Both the position numbers and the translations under genes were made by a program. 64,000 nucleotides of DNA from JBCBDX01 sp038529265. Lineage in GTDB: Bacteria > Pseudomonadota > Alphaproteobacteria > Rhizobiales > Rhizobiaceae. Positions 32,874 through 40,566 of the stretch are shown one piece after another (the stretch's first letter is position 1; every line of letters starts with the position of its first letter). Under the pieces are notes generated by a model. That model did not search any database and had not been told where the DNA came from. It worked only from the letters and a program-made list of their open reading frames with translations. Where the stretch lies: assembly GCA_038529265.1 (NCBI GenBank), contig JBCBDX010000001.1, forward strand, positions 434,001 to 498,000, in the 5' to 3' direction.

Positions 32874-33437
32874 GTGGAAGACGAATTCAAGGTGTCGGTC
32901 ATTGCCGATACCAGTGCTTTTGAAACAGCGCTATCCGGTTTGGAAAAGCAAGCCAAAGGCTTTGGTAATACGCTTGGTAGCGCACTCAAGTCTGCCATTG
33001 TTGACGGTGAGAGCTTGTCCGACGTTTTAAGGGATGTCGCTTTACAGCTGTCCAGCCAGGCGTTGAGTGCCGGGCTTCAACCATTGTCCAGTATGGTCAA
33101 CTCATTGACTGGGAACGTTTTTTCATCGCTGCAATCGGCTTTGCCCTTTGCGCAGGGCGGTGTCATTGGTAGCGGCGGCTATGTCGTTTCGCAACCGTCC
33201 TACTTCCCCGTAACTGGCAGCGGACTGGGGGTAGCTGGAGAAGCCGGAGCAGAAGCCATTTTGCCGCTAACCCGGGGCTCAGATGGATCGCTCGGTGTTT
33301 CAGCCCAAGGTCAATCAGGCAGTTCACCTGTTGTGGTCAATATCTCGACGCCGGACATAGCGTCCTTTCAACGTTCTGAAGCTCAGCTCAGCGCGACGGT
33401 CGCGCGTGCAGTGAGTCGAGGCCGTAGAAGTTTGTGA
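32874..33437 (+). CDS. GTA gp11, short tail tape measure protein
   Basis: A 187-residue protein starting with GTG 32874, chosen because AAAGG precedes it and the family begins close to this point. LSGLEKQAKGFGNTLGSALKSA (core: LEKQAKGFGNTL) and the C-terminal GVAGEAGAEAILPLTRGSDG (core: GEAGAEAILPL) match tape measure proteins. It is short, in keeping with the very short tail of RcGTA (gp11 about 200 residues), so tail length should be a few tens of nanometres. Confidence 0.9.
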   Translation: MEDEFKVSVIADTSAFETALSGLEKQAKGFGNTLGSALKSAIVDGESLSDVLRDVALQLSSQALSAGLQPLSSMVNSLTGNVFSSLQSALPFAQGGVIGSGGYVVSQPSYFPVTGSGLGVAGEAGAEAILPLTRGSDGSLGVSAQGQSGSSPVVVNISTPDIASFQRSEAQLSATVARAVSRGRRSL

Positions 33438-33443
33438 GGGTCG

Positions 33444-34049
33444 ATGTTTGACGATGTCCTTTTTGAGCCGAGAACGCCCTTGCGTCCGTCGGTGACAACC
33501 AGCTTCAATGTAGACAAGGTTTTGCTATCTTCAGGCTTTGAGAACCGTAATGCGCGTACCAAATTTGCGCGCAAGTCCTATCATGTTCCGATTGGTCAGC
33601 GTCCACTTGCGGAGTTGAAAGAAATCCTCGATTTCTTTTGTGCGAGGGGTGGTAGCCTTCGGGCATTTAGATTTCGTGATCCCTTTTGCACCAGCACAGC
33701 TCTGTTTGGCTCGACCATCACGGCACAGGATGTTGACCTTGGATCAGGTGATGGCAGCAAGACTGTGTTTCAGCTGGCGCAATCAAGCGGCCATCCAATC
33801 CGCAGGCCAATCGCAGATTCAGTAGTGGTGGCTGTCGATGCTGTGCCAATTGATCCCAACGAAATTTTGGTCGATGCGTCTACCGGACAGGTCACTTTTG
33901 TGTCTGCACCGGCGCTAGGCACGATGATTTCGGCGGGGTGTGCTTTTGATACACCGGTCAGGTTTCAAAATGACATATTAACGCTTCGGCAAACCAACGC
34001 AGGCGCCGGTGAGATCGATGATCTATTGCTCATTGAGGTGTTGGAATGA
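33444..34049 (+). CDS. GTA gp12, distal tail protein (DUF2460, TIGR02217 family)
   Basis: A 201-residue baseplate protein. LKEILDFFCARGGSLRAFRFRDP (core: FFCARGGSLRAFRFRD) and the C-terminal GCAFDTPVRFQNDIL (FDTPVRF is the family hallmark) identify the DUF2460 distal tail protein. It links the tail tube with the hub. It starts 6 nt after gp11 and overlaps gp13 by 4 nt. Confidence 0.94.
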   Translation: MFDDVLFEPRTPLRPSVTTSFNVDKVLLSSGFENRNARTKFARKSYHVPIGQRPLAELKEILDFFCARGGSLRAFRFRDPFCTSTALFGSTITAQDVDLGSGDGSKTVFQLAQSSGHPIRRPIADSVVVAVDAVPIDPNEILVDASTGQVTFVSAPALGTMISAGCAFDTPVRFQNDILTLRQTNAGAGEIDDLLLIEVLE

Positions 34050-34921
34050 GACAGCTATCATCTGCAATGCTCCAAGCGTTGCAATCGCCTTCCACGACAA
34101 TTTGCAATGCCTGGGTAGTCACTAGAACCGATGGTTCGGTTATCGGGTTAACTGACCATGACCGCGTCCTAACCGTAAATGATATCGATTGTCGTCCGAT
34201 GGATGGTGTCGATCGCAGCGGCCTTGAAGCGAATACTGGGACAAACTCTGACACCGCAAGCATCACTGGCATTCTGTCTTCTGACGCTATCAGTAATCAG
34301 GATGTGGAAAACGGCTTGTTTGACCATGCGCAGATTGAACACTTCATGGTGGATTGGAGTGCTGTCAATAATCACGCGAAGTTGAGAACTCACACGATGG
34401 GGGAAATCCGTCGAGAAGGCGAAGCCTTTGTCGTGGAACTGCGTGGCGCGACAGGCTTGCTCTCTAAACCCAATGGTCGGCACTACACCAGAAGCTGCTC
34501 AGCTCGCTTCTGCGACGCTCAGTGCGGCATGAATGAAGCTGAGTTTTCGCATGCAACGACAATTACCGCAGTTTTGCAGTCAAATATGATCATGGTGGAC
34601 TTGCCAGCTAATCTGGATCCCGCGCTGTTTTCTGAAGGCTTGGTCAGGCTCGATAATCAGAGCTCACCATTGATGATCGAGACAGCGGTCGCCACCGTTG
34701 AAGGATGTAGGTTGACCTTTACGGGAAACCTATCGACCGATTTTTTGGCACCAGCGACGGCCGTTTTGGTTGAGGGATGTAACCGCGCCTTTGTTACCTG
34801 CCGAGACCGCTTCTTAAATGCCATCAACTTTCGCGGTTTTCCGCATATGCCGGGCAACTATCAAGTCTTGAACTATGTAGATGAAGAAACCCGTCATGAC
34901 GGCACGCCTATCGTACCCTGA
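34046..34921 (+). CDS. GTA gp13, baseplate hub (DUF2163 / Phage_BR0599)
   Basis: A 291-residue hub protein. The DUF2163 part has GLTDHDRVLTVND and the C-terminal BR0599 part has CSARFCDAQCGMN and EGCNRAFVTCRDRF, ending NFRGFPHMPG. The cysteines at residues 151, 156, 160, 245 and 252 are in the two conserved clusters; the RcGTA hub binds an iron-sulfur cluster, and ligands of this kind are retained. The 3' end overlaps gp14 by 41 nt. Confidence 0.94.
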   Translation: MRQLSSAMLQALQSPSTTICNAWVVTRTDGSVIGLTDHDRVLTVNDIDCRPMDGVDRSGLEANTGTNSDTASITGILSSDAISNQDVENGLFDHAQIEHFMVDWSAVNNHAKLRTHTMGEIRREGEAFVVELRGATGLLSKPNGRHYTRSCSARFCDAQCGMNEAEFSHATTITAVLQSNMIMVDLPANLDPALFSEGLVRLDNQSSPLMIETAVATVEGCRLTFTGNLSTDFLAPATAVLVEGCNRAFVTCRDRFLNAINFRGFPHMPGNYQVLNYVDEETRHDGTPIVP

Positions 34922-35366
34922 CAGGGCAACTCTATCGGCGTCATGGGCTGAAGCAGCGCGTCAATGGATCAACACACCTTATCGCCATCAGGCTTGTAGG
35001 CGTGGTGTTGGAGTGGACTGTGTGGGTCTTGTGGCCGGCGTTTGGGCAGATGTTTATGGTTCAAAACCAGATTACCGGCGCGACTATACCAAAGATTGGG
35101 CAGAGGTCGGCTCGTTCGATCTTTTGCTGGACGCGTGCCGCGCTCGCTGCAAAGAGCTTGAGAGCTTGGAAGAAGCTCTGCCGGGCGACATTTTGTTGTT
35201 CCGAATCCGACCGGAGGCAATGGCAAAACATGTCGGCATTTATAGTGGTGCCAACCGAATGATCCACGCGGCCGAGCGCCATTGCGTTGGCGAAGTAAAT
35301 CTCCACGCCTGGTGGCACCGTCGGTTGGTTGGCGTTTTTGCGCCACCACTTCAAACAAAAAGTTAG
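34881..35366 (+). CDS. GTA gp14, NlpC/P60 tail peptidase
   Basis: A 161-residue cysteine peptidase from ATG 34881 (ATG 34896 is an alternative). The catalytic Cys is residue 47 in GVDCVGLV, and the His lies in AKHVGIYSGANRMIHA. PGDILLFRI between them is typical of NlpC/P60. As part of the tail tip it probably cuts cell-wall peptides during DNA entry. The overlap with gp13 is typical of the cluster. Confidence 0.94.
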   Translation: MKKPVMTARLSYPDRATLSASWAEAARQWINTPYRHQACRRGVGVDCVGLVAGVWADVYGSKPDYRRDYTKDWAEVGSFDLLLDACRARCKELESLEEALPGDILLFRIRPEAMAKHVGIYSGANRMIHAAERHCVGEVNLHAWWHRRLVGVFAPPLQTKS

Positions 35367-35372
35367 GTTTTA

Positions 35373-38300
35373 ATGGCAACACTTGTTTTACAAGCCGCCG
35401 GCAGTCTTGTCGGCAGCTTCTTTGGCCCGTGGGGCACAGCGATTGGCTCTGCTCTGGGTGCCATGGCTGGCAACTCTATCGACCAGCAATTGTTTTCACC
35501 GTCGCAAGACATGGAAGGGCCAAGACTTGATAGTACGCCAGCGATGGCGGCCGAGGAAGGGGCCGCTATACCCCGTGTCTATGGAACCGTTCGCGTTTCC
35601 AGCGCGGTAATCTGGGCTACACGGTTTGATGAAACCAAGAAGCGCGAGCGCCAGGGTGGAAAGGCACTGGGCGGCGGCAGCACTGTTACGACCTATACCT
35701 ACAGCGCAAACTTTGCGGTCGGGCTTTGTGAGGGACCGATCAATGGCATCCGGCGTATTTGGGCGGATGGTAAAGAGATTGATCAGACGGAAATCAACTT
35801 CAGACTTTACAAAGGAAACGAAAATCAAAACCCGGACGCTTTGATTGTAGCCAAGCAAGGAGAGGGGAACGCGCCTGCTTATCGTGGTCTCGCCTATTTG
35901 GTGTTTGAAGACCTTGATCTTGAGCGCTTTGGCAACCGCATTCCGCAAATCGAGGTTGAGATCATTCGAGTGGTGGGCGACCTCGAGGGTAAGCTAAAAG
36001 CTATCTCGATCATCCCGGGCTCCACTGAGCACGGTCTTGATCCGAAGCCTGTGCGCAAAAAGTCAGGCAAGAAAACGCTTGAGGTCAACCGTCACATCCT
36101 GTTCGGCGAGACGGATTGGCAAGCTTCCATCGACGAACTCTTTTCAGTTGCTCCAAACCTGCAAAATGTATCACTCGTTGTCTCATGGTTCGGCGATGAT
36201 CTAAGGGCAGGCGAGTGTAAGATCCGTCCCGGCGTTGTGGAGCGTTCCAGCGCCAGCGAGACAAAGACTTGGCGCGTGTCAGGCAGAGGTCGGTCCAGTA
36301 GTGATGTTCGCGAGGTGAGCCGTCATTTTAACGATGCTGCGTATGGTGGTACACCCACTGATGCCAGCGTTGTGGCGGCAATCGAAGACCTGAAACAACG
36401 CGGTGTTTCAGTCACGCTCAACCCATTTTTATTGATGGATATACCGGAAAATAACGCCCTTCCGTCTCCCTATAATGGCGCTTTAACGCAACCCGCTTAC
36501 CCGTGGCGCGGCCGGATAAGCTGCCATCCTGCACGAGGAGAGGTGGGTACCGTCGAGCGAACAGCGGCTGCGCGCGATCAGTTAGAAGCCTTTGTTGGCG
36601 CAACGCAAGCCAATGCATTTTCAACCGATGGAACGAGTGTGAGTGCCGACGTCAGCGTCGGCTGGGACTACCGTACTTTTATATTGCACTATGCCCATCT
36701 CGCGATGGCGGCTGGAGGTGTAGACACTTTTATCATCGGTAGCGAATTACGCGGTTTGTCTCAGGTTCGTGACGATGGCGATCAATTCGCATTTGTTGAA
36801 GCATTGATCTCGTTGGCCGCCGATGTGCGAACTATTTTGGGTCCTGGTACCAAAATTACCTATGGGGCCGACTGGACAGAGTACTTTGGCTTCCAACCAG
36901 ATGATGGCTCAGGCGACGTGTACTTCCATCTCGATCCACTCTGGTCGGCTGCTTCAATTGATGCTGTTGGTATCGATATGTACGCGCCCGTTAGCGATTG
37001 GCGCGAGAGCGATGCATTTGGCGCCGATAATCCAGACGGTTTTGCTCACCACGCAGACTATCAAGCGATGAAGGCTCAGATTGAAGGCGGCGAAGGTTAC
37101 GATTGGTACTATGCGTCTGATGCGGATCGAGAAAATCGCGTGAGAACACCGATCTCTGATGGTGCTTATGACAAGCCATGGGTTTTCCGCTTTAAAGATT
37201 TGACGAGTTGGTGGGCCAACACGCACCATGATCGTCGTGCAGGTGTTGAAGTTCAGGGCGCCAGCAACTGGCAACCAAAAAGTAAGCCAATTTACCTGCT
37301 TGAAACAGGATGTACTGCTCTGCGCGGTGGCGCTGTCCAACCCAATGTGTTTCCGGACGCTAAATCAAGCGAAAATGCAAAACCAAAAGGCGCAACAGGA
37401 GCGCTTAGCGATGCCGAACAACGCGCTTTCTTGATGGCGCATCTGGAGCATTGGGTCGAAGCGAAGGCAGTCTCTGGACCCGATGCGCCTGTTGATCCTG
37501 ACCACATTTATGCATGGGCCTGGGATGCCCGCCCATACCCGGCCTTTCCGATTTCTGCTGACAATTGGGGCGATGGTAGTAATTGGCATGGAGGTCATTG
37601 GCTGAGCGGGCGCTTGGGCACAGCGCCGCTGAGAGAGACTATTAGACATGTAATGGCAGATTTCGGCGTCGCGAACGTAGCTGTCGGTGACATTCCAAAT
37701 ACCATGGACGGTATGGTTGTTGGATCGCCGCAAGATGCCCGCGCGGTAATCGATCCCCTGGTCTCAGTTTTTGACGTTGTGGTGCGCGATGATGATGGCC
37801 TTTCAAATCCGATAGTAGTCGAGCCGACGCAAAACAACCGGATCAACTTGCTGCCAACTGAAGACTTGGTAGTGACGGCTGATAAGCCCGAACGGGTTTT
37901 CGTGGATGCGCAGCGCGATGAAGTGCCTTCGTCTGTTCTGGTTAGTTTCCGCGACCCGCTCTATGAGTACAAACGCTTGGCAAAGACCGTGCGCCCGTTA
38001 GCATCCGCAGGTGAGTTTCAAACTCAACTAACTTCACCAGGGGTTGTTAGAGACGCAATGGCTCAACAGATCGCCCACGCTTGGGCAACGCGCGCGTCGG
38101 CACTTGCTTCAAGCGTAGAATTTGATCTGTCGCTCAAATGGGTCGGTCTCCAGACGGGCGATCTTATTTCTTTTGTTGATGATACAAACGCCAAGCTATG
38201 GCTTGTTGAGCGAATTGAGCTCAGCGATCGACTCAGCGTAGCAGCTAGAGCTTATCGCCCAGACAGCGCTTATGTGTTTGAGAATAATGGATTTTACGGT

Positions 38301-39263
38301 CTGGATTCGCCAACGTTGAGCGGCGATTTTGGAAGCATTCCCGAACATGTGTTTCTGGATTTGCCCGCCAGTGAGAGTTTTGAAGACCACGCGTGTTTCA
38401 TGGTTGCAGCGGTGCGCCCATCCTCGCGCTCAACTGTGGTCTATGCGTCGGTTGATGGCGAGGAGTATACGTTAAGAGCCGAGTTGCCGGACGATGCAGT
38501 ACTTGGCACGCTAAGGTCACCGCTTGGCGACGGAAGTGTTGCCACTTGGGATATGGCAAACGTGCTTGAGATGGAAGTCGCCGCAGGTGAGTTCGCAAGT
38601 CTTACAGACAAGGCGGCGCTGGGTGGCAACAACCTGGCCGCGATAGAAAAGTCGGGAAGTTGGGAAATTATCAGCTTCTCGCTGGTTGAAGAAATCGAGC
38701 CTGGTGTATGGCAGCTGAGCAGACTACTCAGAGGCCTAGGCGGTACCGAAGACCTGGTTGGACAAGAAGCAGATGTTGGCGCTCAATTCGTGCTTCTGGA
38801 TAGCGCCATACAGCCCGCAGGAATTCGTGCCAACGAAGTCGGACGCGAGATTTCATTAAGGGTGGGCGAAAACGGGAGGCCATTCACCGATCGCTATTTC
38901 GAGACATCTGTAAAAACGCCTGGCGTGCGGGCACGGTTGCCGCTTAATCCTGTTCACCTGACCGCCACCCGCACTAGCGATGCTGGTTTGCAGATCCAAT
39001 GGATACGACGTGCCCGGCGCGGAGCTGATGACTGGACGGCTGTTGAAATCCCGCTTGATGAGGATTTCGAGCGCTATGTCGTCCGCGTTGAAGATGGTTC
39101 TGTGGCTGGCCAGTGGGAATCAGACACTAATCAGCTGAGTCTGAGCGCCGCCGCACTTACTGCCGCCGGCATCAACCTGGCCAACCCGCTAACAATAGTT
39201 GTTGCGCAAATCAGTAGGGCAGTTGGTGCAGGTATACCTGCAACAGTTAGCATTGCAGCTTGA
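35373..39263 (+). CDS. GTA gp15, megatron tail tip protein (TIM-barrel and phage-tail domains)
   Basis: A 1296-residue protein and the largest GTA gene, full length. Order: N-terminal Gly/Ala hydrophobic segment (LVGSFFGPWGTAIGSALGAMAG), a rift-like domain with AIPRVYGTVRVSS, a TIM-barrel glycosidase-like domain (about 360-760; YGADWTEYFGFQP, DPLWSAASIDAVGIDMYAP and LTSWWANTHHDRRAGV are the GTA_TIM marks, each shortened), then Phage-tail_3-type domains and Ig-like modules. In RcGTA it forms the central needle and receptor-contacting tip. The end carries no stop mutation or frameshift. Confidence 0.95.
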   Translation: MATLVLQAAGSLVGSFFGPWGTAIGSALGAMAGNSIDQQLFSPSQDMEGPRLDSTPAMAAEEGAAIPRVYGTVRVSSAVIWATRFDETKKRERQGGKALGGGSTVTTYTYSANFAVGLCEGPINGIRRIWADGKEIDQTEINFRLYKGNENQNPDALIVAKQGEGNAPAYRGLAYLVFEDLDLERFGNRIPQIEVEIIRVVGDLEGKLKAISIIPGSTEHGLDPKPVRKKSGKKTLEVNRHILFGETDWQASIDELFSVAPNLQNVSLVVSWFGDDLRAGECKIRPGVVERSSASETKTWRVSGRGRSSSDVREVSRHFNDAAYGGTPTDASVVAAIEDLKQRGVSVTLNPFLLMDIPENNALPSPYNGALTQPAYPWRGRISCHPARGEVGTVERTAAARDQLEAFVGATQANAFSTDGTSVSADVSVGWDYRTFILHYAHLAMAAGGVDTFIIGSELRGLSQVRDDGDQFAFVEALISLAADVRTILGPGTKITYGADWTEYFGFQPDDGSGDVYFHLDPLWSAASIDAVGIDMYAPVSDWRESDAFGADNPDGFAHHADYQAMKAQIEGGEGYDWYYASDADRENRVRTPISDGAYDKPWVFRFKDLTSWWANTHHDRRAGVEVQGASNWQPKSKPIYLLETGCTALRGGAVQPNVFPDAKSSENAKPKGATGALSDAEQRAFLMAHLEHWVEAKAVSGPDAPVDPDHIYAWAWDARPYPAFPISADNWGDGSNWHGGHWLSGRLGTAPLRETIRHVMADFGVANVAVGDIPNTMDGMVVGSPQDARAVIDPLVSVFDVVVRDDDGLSNPIVVEPTQNNRINLLPTEDLVVTADKPERVFVDAQRDEVPSSVLVSFRDPLYEYKRLAKTVRPLASAGEFQTQLTSPGVVRDAMAQQIAHAWATRASALASSVEFDLSLKWVGLQTGDLISFVDDTNAKLWLVERIELSDRLSVAARAYRPDSAYVFENNGFYGLDSPTLSGDFGSIPEHVFLDLPASESFEDHACFMVAAVRPSSRSTVVYASVDGEEYTLRAELPDDAVLGTLRSPLGDGSVATWDMANVLEMEVAAGEFASLTDKAALGGNNLAAIEKSGSWEIISFSLVEEIEPGVWQLSRLLRGLGGTEDLVGQEADVGAQFVLLDSAIQPAGIRANEVGREISLRVGENGRPFTDRYFETSVKTPGVRARLPLNPVHLTATRTSDAGLQIQWIRRARRGADDWTAVEIPLDEDFERYVVRVEDGSVAGQWESDTNQLSLSAAALTAAGINLANPLTIVVAQISRAVGAGIPATVSIAA

Positions 39264-39291
39264 ACATCATCATCAAATGAAAGGATTCATG

Positions 39292-39498
39292 ATGACCGAA
39301 AAGAAGCCGTGGTACTTATCAAAAACTGTCTGGAGCGCAGCCATAAGTGTCGTCGCAACATTGGGCGGCATGTTGGGCCTGCCAGTAGGAGCTGTTGATC
39401 AGGTTTTGCTGACGGATGCTGTCCTTCAGTCAGTCGCTGCTGTAGCAGGAGTCTTTGCAATCTTTGGACGGGTCACGGCCACGCATGCATTGAAGTGA
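39292..39498 (+). CDS. Small two-helix membrane protein, holin-like
   Basis: From ATG 39292 (39289 is also possible), with AAAGGA just upstream. The 68-residue product begins MTEKKPWYLSKTVWSA and has two hydrophobic helices (about 12-34 and 40-62) with a short loop, then FGRVTATHALK. The KPWYLSKTVWG-type start with a GRxTAxxxL end is common in small phage membrane proteins placed beside lysis genes, so a holin role is plausible. It follows megatron by 28 nt on the same strand. No endolysin gene accompanies it here. Confidence 0.6.
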   Translation: MTEKKPWYLSKTVWSAAISVVATLGGMLGLPVGAVDQVLLTDAVLQSVAAVAGVFAIFGRVTATHALK

Positions 39499-39542
39499 CT
39501 GCGTTCAGCTTCCATTCAGACAACGTCAGTTAAGACTCAATC

Positions 39543-39812
39543 ATGATGAAGAAACAACGTCACAAATTGGCATTTGCCCTTGTCGCTTGCTTGGCGTTTG
39601 CGCCCGGCGGTTCCATGGCAAATGAGTTGCTGCTGGCGCAAAGCGGAAGCTGTCAGGCAGCTGGAAACAGAGTAGCCGCCCAAAACGGGGCGACACTTGT
39701 AAGTGCGCAAGAAGTCAATTCGGGTGGCCGTGCGGTCTGCCGTGTTGTCATTTTGAAACCTGCTCAAGGCGGGCAAAGGCCCAAGCGTGAGACTATTGAG
39801 GTCCCCAAATAA
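39543..39812 (+). CDS. feuN: FeuN-like periplasmic inhibitor of the FeuPQ system
   Basis: An 89-residue protein with a signal peptide (LAFALVACLAFAPGGSMA, cut near residue 26) and two cysteines at residues 37 and 66 that can form a disulfide. GATLVSAQEVNSGGRAVCRV and the ending RPKRETIEVPK resemble the small exported protein encoded next to feuP in rhizobia. In Sinorhizobium meliloti FeuN restrains the kinase FeuQ from the periplasm. Identification rests on size, export, the disulfide pair and position before feuP-feuQ. Confidence 0.78.
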   Translation: MMKKQRHKLAFALVACLAFAPGGSMANELLLAQSGSCQAAGNRVAAQNGATLVSAQEVNSGGRAVCRVVILKPAQGGQRPKRETIEVPK

Positions 39813-39852
39813 CCAAGAACTTCCGGTTTGCATCGCCTACGATCAATGCGAT

Positions 39853-39887
39853 ATGTAAAAGCTCTACACCGTGCGGAGCTTTTACAT
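39853..39887 (+). promoter_or_regulatory. 12-bp hairpin covering the feuP ribosome site and start codon
   Basis: ATGTAAAAGCTC (39853-39864) and GAGCTTTTACAT (39876-39887) are exact reverse complements around an 11-nt loop. The right arm starts within the GCGGAG ribosome site and ends on the first two bases of the feuP ATG at 39886. In mRNA it would hide the start; in DNA it could be an operator. The GTG at 39871 lies in the loop. Confidence 0.65.
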
Positions 39888-40566
39888 GCGCCTATTGCTC
39901 GTTGAAGATGACACAGACTTAAACCGCCAACTGAAAACAACGTTGGAAGAAGGCGGCTATGTGGTTGATGTCGCTTTCGATGGCGAAGAGGGCCACTTTC
40001 TTGGCGATACCGAACCTTATGATTGTGTGGTGCTCGATATTGGCTTGCCACAGATGGATGGTATAAGCGTCCTGCAAAGGTGGCGTGAAGATGGGCGGCC
40101 GATGCCCGTTTTGATCTTAACGGCGCGCGACCGTTGGAGTGACAAGGTTGCAGGGATCGACGCTGGCGCCGACGATTATGTCACCAAACCATTTCATACC
40201 GAAGAAGTCCTCGCGAGAGTGCGGGCACTTATTCGCCGCGCTGCGGGCCATGCTGCCAATGAGCTGGTTTGCGGGCCATTGGTATTGGATACCAAGCTTT
40301 CGAAAGCATCGGTCAATGGGTCTACACTAAAACTAACCTCACATGAGTTTCGGCTTCTATCGTATCTCATGCACCACAAAGCAAAGGTGATTTCGCGCAC
40401 TGAGCTCATCGAGCATCTTTACGATCAAGACTTCGATAGAGATTCGAACACGGTGGAAGTCTTTATCGGGCGCTTGAGAAAGAAGATGGGCGTCGACTTG
40501 ATTGAAACTATTAGGGGTCTTGGCTACCGCTTGAACGAGCCTAATGAAGGTGCCGGCAACGCATGA
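39886..40566 (+). CDS. feuP: FeuP-like OmpR-family response regulator
   Basis: A 226-residue regulator from ATG 39886. Receiver domain: LVEDDTDLNRQLK (acidic pocket), phosphoacceptor Asp in DCVVLDIGLPQMDG (about residue 51), LTARDRW and YVTKPF with the conserved Lys. The C-terminal winged helix has LTSHEFRLLSYLM and NTVEVFIGRLRKKM. The GTG at 39871 would add five residues; ATG fits the family and has GGAG at 7 nt. It overlaps the kinase gene by 4 nt. In S. meliloti FeuPQ is needed for cyclic glucan export through ndvA. Confidence 0.9.
   Translation: MRLLLVEDDTDLNRQLKTTLEEGGYVVDVAFDGEEGHFLGDTEPYDCVVLDIGLPQMDGISVLQRWREDGRPMPVLILTARDRWSDKVAGIDAGADDYVTKPFHTEEVLARVRALIRRAAGHAANELVCGPLVLDTKLSKASVNGSTLKLTSHEFRLLSYLMHHKAKVISRTELIEHLYDQDFDRDSNTVEVFIGRLRKKMGVDLIETIRGLGYRLNEPNEGAGNA

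Larger units (their letters stand above)
25188..39498 (+). mobile_element. Complete RcGTA-like gene transfer agent cluster (gp1-gp15 plus holin-like gene)
   Basis: About 14.3 kb of head-tail genes on one strand in the order of the Rhodobacter capsulatus GTA: terminases, portal, small membrane protein, protease, capsid, connector, head closure, tail terminator, tail tube, two chaperones, short tape measure, distal tail, hub, NlpC/P60, megatron. All frames are intact and most genes overlap or abut. Integrase, excisionase, phage repressor, replication genes and attachment repeats are all absent, and the flanks are ordinary chromosomal genes. By eye the base composition matches the neighbourhood. 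GTAs package random host DNA and deliver it to related cells. Confidence 0.93.

Noticed and set aside
25188..39498. Active prophage
   Set aside because: Integrase, repressor, replication genes, attachment repeats and full lysis genes are missing, and gene content and order match gene transfer agents, so a GTA is the better reading.
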